Positions 20,101 through 28,000 of a stretch of DNA of 64,000 bases are shown piece by piece. How positions within the stretch are numbered: the stretch's first letter is position 1; each line of letters starts with the position of its first letter. The notes beneath the pieces are model-generated. The model saw nothing but the letters and a program-made list of their open reading frames with translations. It ran no database searches and had not been told where the DNA came from. Origin of the DNA: Vulcanimicrobiota bacterium (GTDB lineage Bacteria > Vulcanimicrobiota > Vulcanimicrobiia > Eremiobacterales > Eremiobacteraceae); NCBI GenBank assembly GCA_013290125.1, contig JABCYQ010000013.1, positions 16,074-80,073 of the forward strand, read 5' to 3'. The position numbers and the translations under genes are program-made.

Positions 20101-20479
20101 CGAGAGCGCGGTCGTACGGGATATCCAGGCGGGCGCCGGCACGATACGATCGTTGCGGTCGATGGGTGTGAAGATCGCAATCGATGATTTCGGCATCGGG
20201 TATAGCTCGTTCGCCTACCTGCGTTCATTCGCGTTCGACACCGTCAAAATAGATCGCTCGTTCACACGCGGCCTGCCGACCAAGGCAGAAGACGTCGCCA
20301 TTACGCGCGGCATCATCGCGCTCAGCCAGGCGCTCGGCATGACCGTCACGGGCGAAGGCGTAGAAACCGAAGAGCAAGCCCGATTCCTGGCCGATGCGGG
20401 CTGCGACACACTGCAAGGATACTATATCGGAAGGCCAACGCCGCGAGTTGCGCTGTTGGATTGGCCCCAGCCCGACTGA
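17186..20479 (+). CDS. Multi-sensor PAS/GAF GGDEF-EAL cyclic-di-GMP protein
   Basis: This 1097-residue cytoplasmic signalling protein has no obvious membrane segment. The order is PAS (about 12-115), GAF (about 150-310), three further PAS-like domains (about 310-420, 430-545, 560-665), GGDEF (about 670-830) and EAL (about 845-1090). The EAL domain has all main metal and catalytic blocks: FEALIRWEHP, VNISARQF, LEVTESAV, IDDFGIGYSS, KIDRSF and EGVETEEQ, so it is probably an active phosphodiesterase. The GGDEF signature is RLGSDEF, with Ser for the second Gly, so cyclase activity is uncertain and a GTP-sensing role is possible. The start is a TTG; PAS homology begins soon after it. Confidence 0.9.
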   Translation: MAQTARDTTKQTFQQIFGSAGHAVFAYDIKSGALVDANDAAISLFGYARRKLFNLKLADVIARDEEEFIRQSLQKEKGAGPRVVRFRIADVDGHVTRIQGFATPITYAGRHAMLISVSNEDAPAKKRARQAAEAAPVPAPVLLQQVRRQEALIEFAKAALVEQSDVELKRLGARLLRDGLAVDFVLGYDYRYGDRTLTCVVAEGWQGAFDEVSFDTEGDSLAARSFRSRGVVAVPEIDVTDKPADSAWFLDRYSVRAAIGIPIRSDTRDYGSLVGYVNHPKRFDDDDVRFALTVAGVIAIATEGLRARSMAIATAERLTEVLASIVEHFVHIDRAWKIKFVNVTVESLFSRPAEDLVGEPIEKWFPSFSQAEHRQRYEDAMLRGISSQFEFRSLLNGHWYEARVRPTPDGIAVYFLDITLRHDAEDKRLDHERRIRRLINHMPAILWVTDTNLTLQTSIGGALRRLGAEDDSMVGNNLRTMFDDPTGPTLSSHEQALAGESCDYMDSFGDRTYESHVEPLRDSHGAIIGVAGLCIDVTERISLEKTLAEAQKLARFGTWTFDRQSGERTITDELLRIFGRTADEIPADFTALGDIIYADDAAFVAGAIERAMRAGSSWSIDHRVNHKDGSVRHIQNVGRYDVDESGAATRGFGSVLDITERKIAESELVRLANFDVLTNLPNRMQVEVRLSESMGRALERGKVVALCCLDVDRFKTINDTLGHAAGDTLLKAVGDRLSSVVRRGDTVGRLGSDEFAIVFADVASAPDLTLLADKVTGVFSEPFVIGGRELFVNASAGFSIYPGDATDSESLIRQADTAVHTAKESGGSQVAFFSADMHAEADARLEFQNNLYRALGRDEFRLHFQPITDAATRGLRGFEALIRWEHPTLGLVQPDRFIPLAEQTGLIVPIGEWVLRQACAQASGWHSGGAVDPWVAVNISARQFSHPDLISLVGDTLRSSGLPAGRLTLEVTESAVVRDIQAGAGTIRSLRSMGVKIAIDDFGIGYSSFAYLRSFAFDTVKIDRSFTRGLPTKAEDVAITRGIIALSQALGMTVTGEGVETEEQARFLADAGCDTLQGYYIGRPTPRVALLDWPQPD

Positions 20480-20589
20480 TCCAAAATCCAGTCAGGATAA
20501 AGTCTGCGATCGGTACGCGGCGCGCCAAGGTTGAAACGCGCGCGCCATACAATTGTGCGCCGGAGAACATCGTTAACCCGCGAGGCCAC

Positions 20590-21717
20590 ATGCTAAAGCG
20601 ACGAGACGTCCTCAGACTGGGAGCCACCGGCGCGTTCGGACTGGCATTGACGAACGTCGGCAAAGCTATGGCCGGAGCGACCGGACCGAACGCTTCGTCG
20701 CCCCCCACGGCAGATGCAGAACTGGACCGTCTCACCACGGCCGGCCTGCGCGCTTTGCCGCCGCTGCAACCCGCGGACTCAGTCAGCCGAAGCGGTCAGA
20801 CGAAGCGTTTCACACTCGCGCTCGCGGCTGCGACGGTTGAACCATTGCCGAAACACCGCGTACCTGTACACGCCGTCAACGGCGCATCGCCCGGTCCGAT
20901 ATTGCGAGCCAGCGAGGGCGACGAACTTGAGATCACGGTCGTCAACCGCCTGCCCAAGGCCACCTCGATCCACTGGCACGGAATTCCGATACCGTTCACC
21001 ATGGATGGGTCGGGCAGTTTCTCGCAGCAAGCGATTCGCCCGGATGAAACCTTTGTCTATCGTTTTGTCGCGCCCCAAGCGGGGACGTATATGTACCACA
21101 GCCATCTCCACGAGCTGGAGTTTGCGTCGGTGAGCGGCATGTTCATCGTCGATCCGCAAGTCGACGGGCGCGAACCGCGCTATGCGTCGGACATACCGAT
21201 TTTCATCGGTTCGATCCCGTGGGAGAAAGCGCGGACTGCAGAAGCACAAGCTATACTCGCCGACGGCATGCTGATGACCGACATGGCCGCCAAACCGGGC
21301 GCCGATCCCTTGCCAGGAATAGGCGACTCGATGGATCGCATGGATATGGTCGAGTACTGGTGCTTCAACGGCAAGACTTTTCCGGCGACGCAACCCATCG
21401 CAGTGCGATCAGGCGATCTCGTTCGTGTGCGTTTCGGGAATCTCACGAACATGGCGCATCCGATCCACCTTCACGGCCATTGGTTCCGAGTGATCGCGCA
21501 AGACGGCAGTCCGCTCGATCGGCCGCAGATCATGAACACCGTGCCGGTGCAGCCCGGTCAGACGATCGACATCGATTTTCTGGCGAACAATCCGGGCGTC
21601 TGGCCATTGCACTGCCACATCATCGCACACATGGTCGACAACCATGACGTGATGAGCGGCCTGATGACCGTGGTCCAATACGACGGCTTCGGCCTACCCG
21701 CGATGATGCAGGGCTAA
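20590..21717 (+). CDS. Tat-exported multicopper oxidase
   Basis: Translation most likely starts at the ATG at 20590, giving 375 residues with a twin-arginine signal (LKRRDVLRLGATGAFGLAL). All four copper motifs are present: SIHWHG, YHSHLHE, HPIHLHGH and WPLHCHIIAH with a following Met-containing loop. Together they make a type 1 site and a trinuclear cluster. Such periplasmic enzymes oxidise Cu(I), Fe(II), Mn(II) or phenolics with O2. It stands alone, convergent with the S53 peptidase 16 bp downstream. The substrate cannot be read from sequence. It is a separate protein from the oxidase domain fused to ZIP at 45.5 kb. Confidence 0.9.
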   Translation: MLKRRDVLRLGATGAFGLALTNVGKAMAGATGPNASSPPTADAELDRLTTAGLRALPPLQPADSVSRSGQTKRFTLALAAATVEPLPKHRVPVHAVNGASPGPILRASEGDELEITVVNRLPKATSIHWHGIPIPFTMDGSGSFSQQAIRPDETFVYRFVAPQAGTYMYHSHLHELEFASVSGMFIVDPQVDGREPRYASDIPIFIGSIPWEKARTAEAQAILADGMLMTDMAAKPGADPLPGIGDSMDRMDMVEYWCFNGKTFPATQPIAVRSGDLVRVRFGNLTNMAHPIHLHGHWFRVIAQDGSPLDRPQIMNTVPVQPGQTIDIDFLANNPGVWPLHCHIIAHMVDNHDVMSGLMTVVQYDGFGLPAMMQG

Positions 21718-21733
21718 ACGGCCTTGTTGCCGC

Positions 21734-23419
21734 CTACCTGCGGAACAACTTGACGAAGTTGTTGACGAGCATCGCGCCGATTCCGGACATCTGATCGTAT
21801 CCCGGCCCAGCATGATACGGCGGAATGTTGCCGGCCGTGATGTCGCGGAAATTGGCGGTCGTGCCGTTGCCATAGCCATGCGTAAGCCACGTCTTGTAGA
21901 GCGTCACGTTGAAGTCGCCTGCGCGCGCGCCTTCGACCTGATTGATCTCCGTCAGGGACGCGCCGAATATCGGCGACGACATCGATGTTCCCCCGATCGG
22001 GCCTGACCAGGATCCGCCGAAGAAATACGATCCGCCGGTGCCAGGGTCGGCGTCGAAGGCGAGATCCGGAAGGTTGCGCCCGCCCTTGATGATATGCGGC
22101 ACATTCTGTTGCCATGACGGAACCACGAAGAGTTTCGAGACGCCGCCGCCCGTGCTATTCCAGCCGATCTCGCCAGTTTCGTTGCCGTTGCTGTCGACCG
22201 AAAGCGTTGTGCCGCCGATGGCTTCGCCGTGTGGAATGTCGACCGGCGTCCCCACCGCCACGCCCGAGCAGCCATCCCACGACGAACCTGTGTCGCCGGC
22301 CGACGAGTGGAACGTGATGCCGAGCGCGTTGCCTTGCTTGGCGACCGTATTGAGCGACGCTGGATAGCCTTTGTGGATCGCCGTCTCACAATAGCCGTAA
22401 CTCGAGTTGAGCGTGTCGACTTTGTTGTCGCTGACGACCTGGTTGAAAATGTCGATGAAATTCGCGTTCGTCGGTTCATCGTACGTCACTTCGTAGACGT
22501 AGAGCGCTGTGCCGGGCGCGAGCGATGTGATCTGCTCGACGTCAAGCGTGGTCTCGACCGAATCGGGTCCGTCGCCCGGTGGCGGGCCGCCATCGACGAG
22601 AACGCGCGTAGTCGCGGGGCCCGTTCGATTGATGCGGAAATATGCGAGGAACGAATTCAGATCGCTGTCGAGGAAGTCCGCGTCAGTCGCGACGCCCGAC
22701 GCGTGGCCGGTGCCGGTGAATCCCTTCAGCGACGGCAAATCGTACGAGCGAGTAAAAACAAGCGGTCCGTATCCGCCGTCCGGGCCGAAGACGGGTTTGA
22801 CATCCGGGCTGATCGCCGGAGCGACGATGCGTCGACCTGTCCTCGGACCGAACGCGATGGTCGGCCGCATGCGACCGACGGCGTCCAAGCCTTGAACGCT
22901 GAAAACGAGATCGCCGATTTCTGCGGGCACGATGCCGGGGCGAATATTCGTGTACGTAAGTCTACCGTCAGCTGTGAGAACACGGTGAATATCGGTGTTG
23001 AAATATCTCGCCGCCACCGGCGCGGACGCCAACGCGTCCACAACCGTACGGTTCGAGAAGACGTGGGTGATCGTCAGCCCGCCGCGCTGCAGCGATGCGA
23101 TGACGCGCCCGTACTCCGCCGGCGTGGGCGCGAAGTAGTTCGAGAATTGCTCCGGCGTTAGGAAGTGATGAAAGAGCGGCGAGGCGGGGTCGGCTTGCGC
23201 TTGCGTCAGCGATTCGAGCTCTGCATCGCGATGATAGTTCAGGACGACCGCGACGCGCACACGCGTTCCTGCCGGAGCAGTACCGAAGTCGCGCACGCCG
23301 GTGACTGTGCCGATCTCGATCGGTGATGTCGCCGCGGCGGCAACTGCGGTGCCGAGCGCAAACGTCAGAATTGCGGCAGCTAGAGAAAGGCGAGCAAGCA
23401 TGGAGACCAACCTCATCAA
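21734..23419 (-). CDS. Secreted S53 family (sedolisin/kumamolisin) serine-carboxyl peptidase
   Basis: This 561-residue exported protease begins with a signal peptide (LSLAAAILTFALGTAVAAAA). An activation pro-domain (about 35-190; FHHFLTPEQFSNYFAPT) is followed by the peptidase domain. Catalytic blocks are visible: Glu and Asp in DSVETTLDVEQ, the oxyanion Asp in HSSAGDTG and the nucleophile Ser in GGTSMSSPIFGAS. The C-terminal calcium-binding segment includes FRDITAGN and GYDQMSGIG. S53 enzymes act at acidic pH. Two nearby Met codons are possible starts. Role: extracellular protein degradation, inferred. Confidence 0.92.
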   Translation of the reverse strand: MMRLVSMLARLSLAAAILTFALGTAVAAAATSPIEIGTVTGVRDFGTAPAGTRVRVAVVLNYHRDAELESLTQAQADPASPLFHHFLTPEQFSNYFAPTPAEYGRVIASLQRGGLTITHVFSNRTVVDALASAPVAARYFNTDIHRVLTADGRLTYTNIRPGIVPAEIGDLVFSVQGLDAVGRMRPTIAFGPRTGRRIVAPAISPDVKPVFGPDGGYGPLVFTRSYDLPSLKGFTGTGHASGVATDADFLDSDLNSFLAYFRINRTGPATTRVLVDGGPPPGDGPDSVETTLDVEQITSLAPGTALYVYEVTYDEPTNANFIDIFNQVVSDNKVDTLNSSYGYCETAIHKGYPASLNTVAKQGNALGITFHSSAGDTGSSWDGCSGVAVGTPVDIPHGEAIGGTTLSVDSNGNETGEIGWNSTGGGVSKLFVVPSWQQNVPHIIKGGRNLPDLAFDADPGTGGSYFFGGSWSGPIGGTSMSSPIFGASLTEINQVEGARAGDFNVTLYKTWLTHGYGNGTTANFRDITAGNIPPYHAGPGYDQMSGIGAMLVNNFVKLFRR

Positions 23420-23462
23420 GCGGGCTATTTTGCCAGATGTCGCTTACGTTCGCGCGCAGATA

Positions 23463-24320
23463 CTACCTTTGCTCGCCGCCTATATGGGACTTTGGGCCAG
23501 GGAATTCCAGCAGAGTCCACGATGCGACAGAGCTTGGAGTGCCGATGTCTTTGGGTATCGCCGAAACATCGGCGAATGCAGCGCGATCAAACTCGCTCTG
23601 GACGATGCCGCCGTCTCTAATCACGATGTCGTCATCATCAATCTTTCTACCGCCTAAGCCGCTTAGCCGAACGCGCAAGGCTATGAGGCGTGCTCGTGCG
23701 TCGAGCATCGTGACTGTTGTCGTCCCTTTGCACCATCGACACCAATCTACAAACGACTTTCGGTCGAAGTGCCACGAGCTGCCAACCCGCAGAGTAGCGG
23801 GTGGAATGCCGAACATCGGCGCAGAGTAGAATTTGCAAAACGGATCGTCGCCCAGCGGCGGCCCGTCGAGTTGGAACTCATGTCCATGCCGGATGATGAT
23901 CGAAGTTCGTATCAATTGTTCATTTTGCGCCGAAAACTTTCTCTTCCTGATAGTCGCATCGTTCGATTCAGTGTACAGGCTCGGGATATGGAGAAAAATC
24001 ATCCTCGACAGAATGAAATCGTTTGATCCTCCACGTGCGACGGAGCACTTGATTGCCAGGGTTGACGGATCGTATTGGTCGACAGAACCATGTTCCGTGT
24101 TTTCCACAGACCTGTCGGAGATATGGCCCACCCACACGTAAACGTCTCGGCGGTGGATGTGAGGCGAGAGAAGAAGAGTTGAGGACGACGCGATACTTGG
24201 ATTCGCCGACGTAAAATATGTCGTAGAAAGCGTCAGCGCAATCGACGCAGAGACGGTCGCGAGGAGTAAGCGATTATTACCTTCTTTGGTGATAGGGTTA
24301 CCCGATCTCCAGCGACACAA
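23463..24320 (-). CDS. Hypothetical exported protein, start uncertain
   Basis: The open frame covers up to 307 codons. Its 5' part overlaps the SnoaL-like gene, so the true start is probably near 24320 (a TTG) or later. The product has a hydrophobic stretch suggesting a signal or anchor (LLLATVSASIALTLSTTYF) and then an unrecognised domain with WVGHISDRS and WCRWCKG. The end looks like a beta-rich module (VTMLDARARLIALRVRLSG). The region is poorer in G+C than its neighbours. No family is recognised. It is probably real because the alternative frames give no better coding pattern, but neither start nor function is supported. Confidence 0.45.
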   Translation of the reverse strand: MCRWRSGNPITKEGNNRLLLATVSASIALTLSTTYFTSANPSIASSSTLLLSPHIHRRDVYVWVGHISDRSVENTEHGSVDQYDPSTLAIKCSVARGGSNDFILSRMIFLHIPSLYTESNDATIRKRKFSAQNEQLIRTSIIIRHGHEFQLDGPPLGDDPFCKFYSAPMFGIPPATLRVGSSWHFDRKSFVDWCRWCKGTTTVTMLDARARLIALRVRLSGLGGRKIDDDDIVIRDGGIVQSEFDRAAFADVSAIPKDIGTPSSVASWTLLEFPGPKSHIGGEQR

Positions 24321-24624
24321 TTGTGTCGTTCGCAATCTTGAAGACGTGGTCGAGTTCGACTGGGCTTCCTGGAAAATTACCTTCAAGACGAGCGCGCACG
24401 ATGACTATGTCTCTGTCCACAGTTGCGCTCAAAGGTTCGAGCGCATAAGTATACTTCGCGTCCGCCTCCCTCTTCCAACGCCGAATCGCATCACGGCCTC
24501 GATGATCTTCATCATCGTCATGAACCACGCCGTCTTCAGCAAAGCAACGTGCGATCGCATCCGCATCTTTCGCCTTTTCTGCCATCAGATAGTTCTCGAC
24601 GGGGTCAGGTAATTTGGGTAACAT
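24298..24624 (-). CDS. SnoaL-like / nuclear transport factor 2-fold protein
   Basis: This small cytoplasmic protein of 108 residues starts at the ATG at 24624, which has an AGGAGG site six bases upstream. The sequence fits the SnoaL/NTF2-like cone fold: an N-terminal helix (PVENYLMAEKAKDADAIARCF), the AEDGVVHDDDEDHRGRDAI block and strands ending DTIVSLEIG. Members are polyketide cyclases, isomerases or binding proteins. It lies 19 bp downstream of the cyclase/NB-ARC regulator on the same strand and is probably in its transcript. No catalytic assignment can be made. Confidence 0.8.
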   Translation of the reverse strand: MLPKLPDPVENYLMAEKAKDADAIARCFAEDGVVHDDDEDHRGRDAIRRWKREADAKYTYALEPLSATVDRDIVIVRARLEGNFPGSPVELDHVFKIANDTIVSLEIG

Positions 24625-24643
24625 CGCGATCCTCCTCGCGCGC

Positions 24644-27430
24644 CTACATCGACGTCGCGAATTCGACTGCTCGATCATCCGTCCAAGCTGCGCCGATCGT
24701 GAGCTTTTCCATCTCCGAGTCGGTCAGGTGCTCTCGAAGCGCGACCATCAACTTCTCAAGGCACCACTTCTCGGTGTATTCGCGTTCGTAGCCTAGAGCG
24801 CGAAAACGCCCGTTGACATATCCTAGAAGTCGGGCACCGTCGTGCGCATCGCCTCGCATAGCGGCGAGGAGCGCAAAATGCTGCAATACGATCGCGATGC
24901 CGAGCACGTGTTGTTCCTGCAGCGCACATTTTAGGCCCTCGCGCGCGGCCGGGAGCGCTGCGTCATAGTCGCCGTTCGCGATACAGTATGCTGCAAGATT
25001 TGTGTTGTTGATAGCAAGATAGAACGTATTGTGCGTATGCGACGCGATATCGCGAGCCTCCCGGACCATGGTCATCGCGGCGTCAAGATTTCCCCCGAAG
25101 AACTCGAACTCGCCAATATTTCCGAGGACCACGGCCATGCCAGAAGCGTCGCCAACCGATTTGAATATCTCGAGGGCTTGGGAGAAGAAGTTGCGCGTGT
25201 CGACGGTGTTATGGCCAGGAGATCGATAGAAAAGCCCTTGCAGATTGAGGCACACAGCGATGCCTCGCGTATTGCCGCAGTCGCGACTTGCGACTAGCGC
25301 ACGTTCGCACTCGCGCTCTGCTTCGTCGGTCCGGCCCATTTGATAGAGAGCGAACGCTGAATCAAACTGTGACCACGCAGCGCGCCTGCGATCGCCCAGC
25401 TTTTCGTACAGCGCTAGCGCTCGCACCGCGCAATCATGTTTGGGCTTTGCGTGGCATATGCCGGCAAGCCCGAGCCAGAGTCGCGCCCCTTGCTCCGGAT
25501 GCGTCGATTCATCAAGACGTGCCTGTGCACGGCCGATCCAATAGCGGCCTTCAGCCATCAGCCCGCCGTTGGTCCACAGGCGTTCCAAACTTCCGGCGAT
25601 GATGGCGCCAAGCGGCACGTCCTTTTCGTCAGTTATTGACCACTCGAGCGCAGCGCGAAAGTTGTCCAGTTCGACTTCGAAAGGCGCAAGCGATAATGAT
25701 CCGGGCACCGAGACGTGCGTCTGGTCGGCCATCTCAGCCAACCGCCTGTAGTAGTCAGCGTGGCTTGCGGCCATGCGCTCGCGGTCGCCGGCATCTTGAA
25801 GCTTCGCAAAAGCATATGCTCGCGTCGATTCGAGCAGCCGATAGCGCTCCTCCTCACCTGAAGTGTCCGCAGCGACCAGCGATTTGTCCGTCAATGAGGA
25901 CAGCAGATCCAATATCTCGATTTCATCGACGGTGTTATCGGCACAGATCGCCGCCGCGGCATTGAGGCCAAAGCCGCCCGCGAATATCGCAACGCGCGCA
26001 AGCAGCGACTGCTCTTTCGCTGTGAGCAGGTCGTAGCTCCAATCGATCAGTGCCGTAAGCGTCTTCTGACGCGGCAGAGCGGTCCGGCTCCCACCGGTGA
26101 GGATCTTGAACCGATCGTCGAGGCGCTTCGCAAGGTTGGGGATCGAAAGCACTTTGACGCGCGCGGCCGCGAGCTCGATGGCGAGCGGAATACCGTCCAA
26201 ACGCCTGCAGATATCGGCGACGATCGGCACCGAGTCGTCAGTGAGTATGAAGCGCGTGTCGGCCGCGGTGGCGCGCTCGACGAAGAGCGCGATAGCACCG
26301 AACTGATGCGCTTCTGCGACGCTCACGCCGGCGCTCGCCGGAACGGCGAGCGATGGTAGACGGTGCACAACCTCCCCGTCGAGACCCAACGCCTGCCTCG
26401 ACGTCGCGAGGATTCGAATATCTGGGCAACTGCGCATGATGGCGTCGGCAAGCCGTGCCACGGTCTCCACGAGATGCTCGCAATTGTCTAGAACGAGGAC
26501 TATTTTTCTACGCTTTAGCCAGTCGACTATAGCCTCGTCGACCCGCCGATCGTGCGCTTGTGACATACCAAGCGTCTGAGCGACTACGCTTGAGACAAGT
26601 TCCGGATCGCTGATCGGCGCTAAGTCGGCGAACCAAACCCCGTCCGGATAGAGATCTACGAGTTCCGCAACTGCTTGAAGCGCAAGCCTCGTTTTTCCAA
26701 CGCCGCCCGAACCCAACAACGTTACCAGTCGGCGCGCAGCGATCAATGCCTTCAGTTCGTCGACGTCCTCGTCCCGTCCGATCAATCGCGTCAGCTGCAC
26801 GGGCAAGTTGTTCGGCCGCGCATCGAGCGACGACAACGGCGGAAAATTCGCTTGAAGCCCAACGACGTCAAGTTGCCAGACGTGTTCCGGCTCCGTGAGA
26901 TCTTTGAGCCGACGCAACCCGAGATCGACGAGCGATGCACCGTGCGGCAACGCGCTGCCGGCAGAATCGTGCATTCTGCCGGAGAGAAGGGTCTGACCAC
27001 CGTGTCCGATAGACATGAGACGCGCCGCGCGATTCACCGCTTGTCCGAAGTAGTCGCCGTCACGCTCCGATGCTTCGCCGATATGCAGCCCGACTCTGAC
27101 GCGCACGCCGTCGACCGCCGCAAAGTCTGCGCTCGTCAAGTCGCGCTGAATATCGATCGCTGCGCTCACGGCATCCGATGCAGATCCGAAGGCGGCGCAA
27201 AACGCGTCGCCAACTGTCTTGAAGATGTAGCCAGCGTTAGCCTCAATGGCGTGACGCACAAGCGTATCGTGCCGCTTAACCGCTGCGTCCATTGCATCGC
27301 GGTGCTTGTCCCATCTCTGCGTAGAGCCTTCGATATCGGTGAAGAGAAATGCGACCAACCCCGAGGGCAAACGCTGCTCTCGAAGTCTAGAAGACGCGGA
27401 TCGCTTCCCCTCCGCCATATCGCGCGCCAT
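24644..27430 (-). CDS. Class III nucleotide cyclase-NB-ARC ATPase-TPR regulator
   Basis: The protein has 928 residues. Residues about 25-200 are a class III cyclase domain with metal ligands in FTDIEGST and VGDAF, the adenine-type Lys in FKTVGD, and the transition-state Asn/Arg in NRAARL; it looks active as an adenylate cyclase. A P-loop ATPase follows (LLGSGGVGKTRL, about 237-248; Walker B IVLVLDNCEHL), similar to the AfsR/NB-ARC group. The C-terminus is a run of TPR-like helical repeats (about 580-900). No DNA-binding domain is seen. The likely role is a signalling switch in which ligand or ATP state gates cAMP synthesis; this is inference. It is divergent from the VOC gene across 73 bp. 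Confidence 0.9.
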   Translation of the reverse strand: MARDMAEGKRSASSRLREQRLPSGLVAFLFTDIEGSTQRWDKHRDAMDAAVKRHDTLVRHAIEANAGYIFKTVGDAFCAAFGSASDAVSAAIDIQRDLTSADFAAVDGVRVRVGLHIGEASERDGDYFGQAVNRAARLMSIGHGGQTLLSGRMHDSAGSALPHGASLVDLGLRRLKDLTEPEHVWQLDVVGLQANFPPLSSLDARPNNLPVQLTRLIGRDEDVDELKALIAARRLVTLLGSGGVGKTRLALQAVAELVDLYPDGVWFADLAPISDPELVSSVVAQTLGMSQAHDRRVDEAIVDWLKRRKIVLVLDNCEHLVETVARLADAIMRSCPDIRILATSRQALGLDGEVVHRLPSLAVPASAGVSVAEAHQFGAIALFVERATAADTRFILTDDSVPIVADICRRLDGIPLAIELAAARVKVLSIPNLAKRLDDRFKILTGGSRTALPRQKTLTALIDWSYDLLTAKEQSLLARVAIFAGGFGLNAAAAICADNTVDEIEILDLLSSLTDKSLVAADTSGEEERYRLLESTRAYAFAKLQDAGDRERMAASHADYYRRLAEMADQTHVSVPGSLSLAPFEVELDNFRAALEWSITDEKDVPLGAIIAGSLERLWTNGGLMAEGRYWIGRAQARLDESTHPEQGARLWLGLAGICHAKPKHDCAVRALALYEKLGDRRRAAWSQFDSAFALYQMGRTDEAERECERALVASRDCGNTRGIAVCLNLQGLFYRSPGHNTVDTRNFFSQALEIFKSVGDASGMAVVLGNIGEFEFFGGNLDAAMTMVREARDIASHTHNTFYLAINNTNLAAYCIANGDYDAALPAAREGLKCALQEQHVLGIAIVLQHFALLAAMRGDAHDGARLLGYVNGRFRALGYEREYTEKWCLEKLMVALREHLTDSEMEKLTIGAAWTDDRAVEFATSM

Positions 27431-27503
27431 TCGTCTCCGAGAGGAGAAAGTCCGTGCCGGACGGTACGCTGTTCAACCCCTCAGCCAGTCGTAAGGTGAT
27501 GCT

Positions 27504-27881
27504 ATGGCAACTGCAAGCAAGATCGGTATTCGCGGCGTCGACACGACGATGTATCTCGTCAAGGACGTTGACCGCGCGACGAAATTCTACAGCGACGTGT
27601 TGGGCTTTGCCCCGACGCTCAGTTTTGGCGTCGGAGCGGAGTGGACGTTTCCAACGGGTGAGACGTTCGGAATCGTCAAGCCGCCGACTGCGCCGTGGGA
27701 AAAGTCGGGTGGCGTGCACTTCGGCGTCGACGACATCAAAGCGGCGGTCGCGGCCTGCCAGTCGAGCGGTATCACGTTTGAGGACGACGCGAAGATCTAC
27801 GAAACGCCCGGCTGTTTTCTCGCGTTCGCGCACGACAGCGAGGGCAACGAATTCATTCTCCATGAATTGAAGCCGCGCTAA
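27504..27881 (+). CDS. VOC-family (glyoxalase/bleomycin-resistance-like) protein
   Basis: This 125-residue single-module VOC protein shows TTMYLVKDVDRATKFYSDVL at the N-terminus and GGVHFGVDDIKAAVAAC in the middle, with DSEGNEFILHEL at the end. The His of VHFGV and the Glu of GNEF sit at the usual metal-ligand positions. These proteins dimerise and catalyse glyoxalase, dioxygenase or resistance reactions; the specific activity is unknown. The start at 27504 has an AAGGTGAT ribosome-binding site close upstream. It is divergent from the cyclase gene and followed by an exported protein gene in the same direction. Confidence 0.88.
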   Translation: MATASKIGIRGVDTTMYLVKDVDRATKFYSDVLGFAPTLSFGVGAEWTFPTGETFGIVKPPTAPWEKSGGVHFGVDDIKAAVAACQSSGITFEDDAKIYETPGCFLAFAHDSEGNEFILHELKPR

Positions 27882-28000
27882 GACAGGACGTCATGTCCGG
27901 CGCGTCCGGATAGCGATGATTCAATAACCGCGCTATCCGCACGCGATGTGGGTTGCGCGGATCTGCATCTAAGACCAATAGCTTCGGGAGGGTTAGTAAA

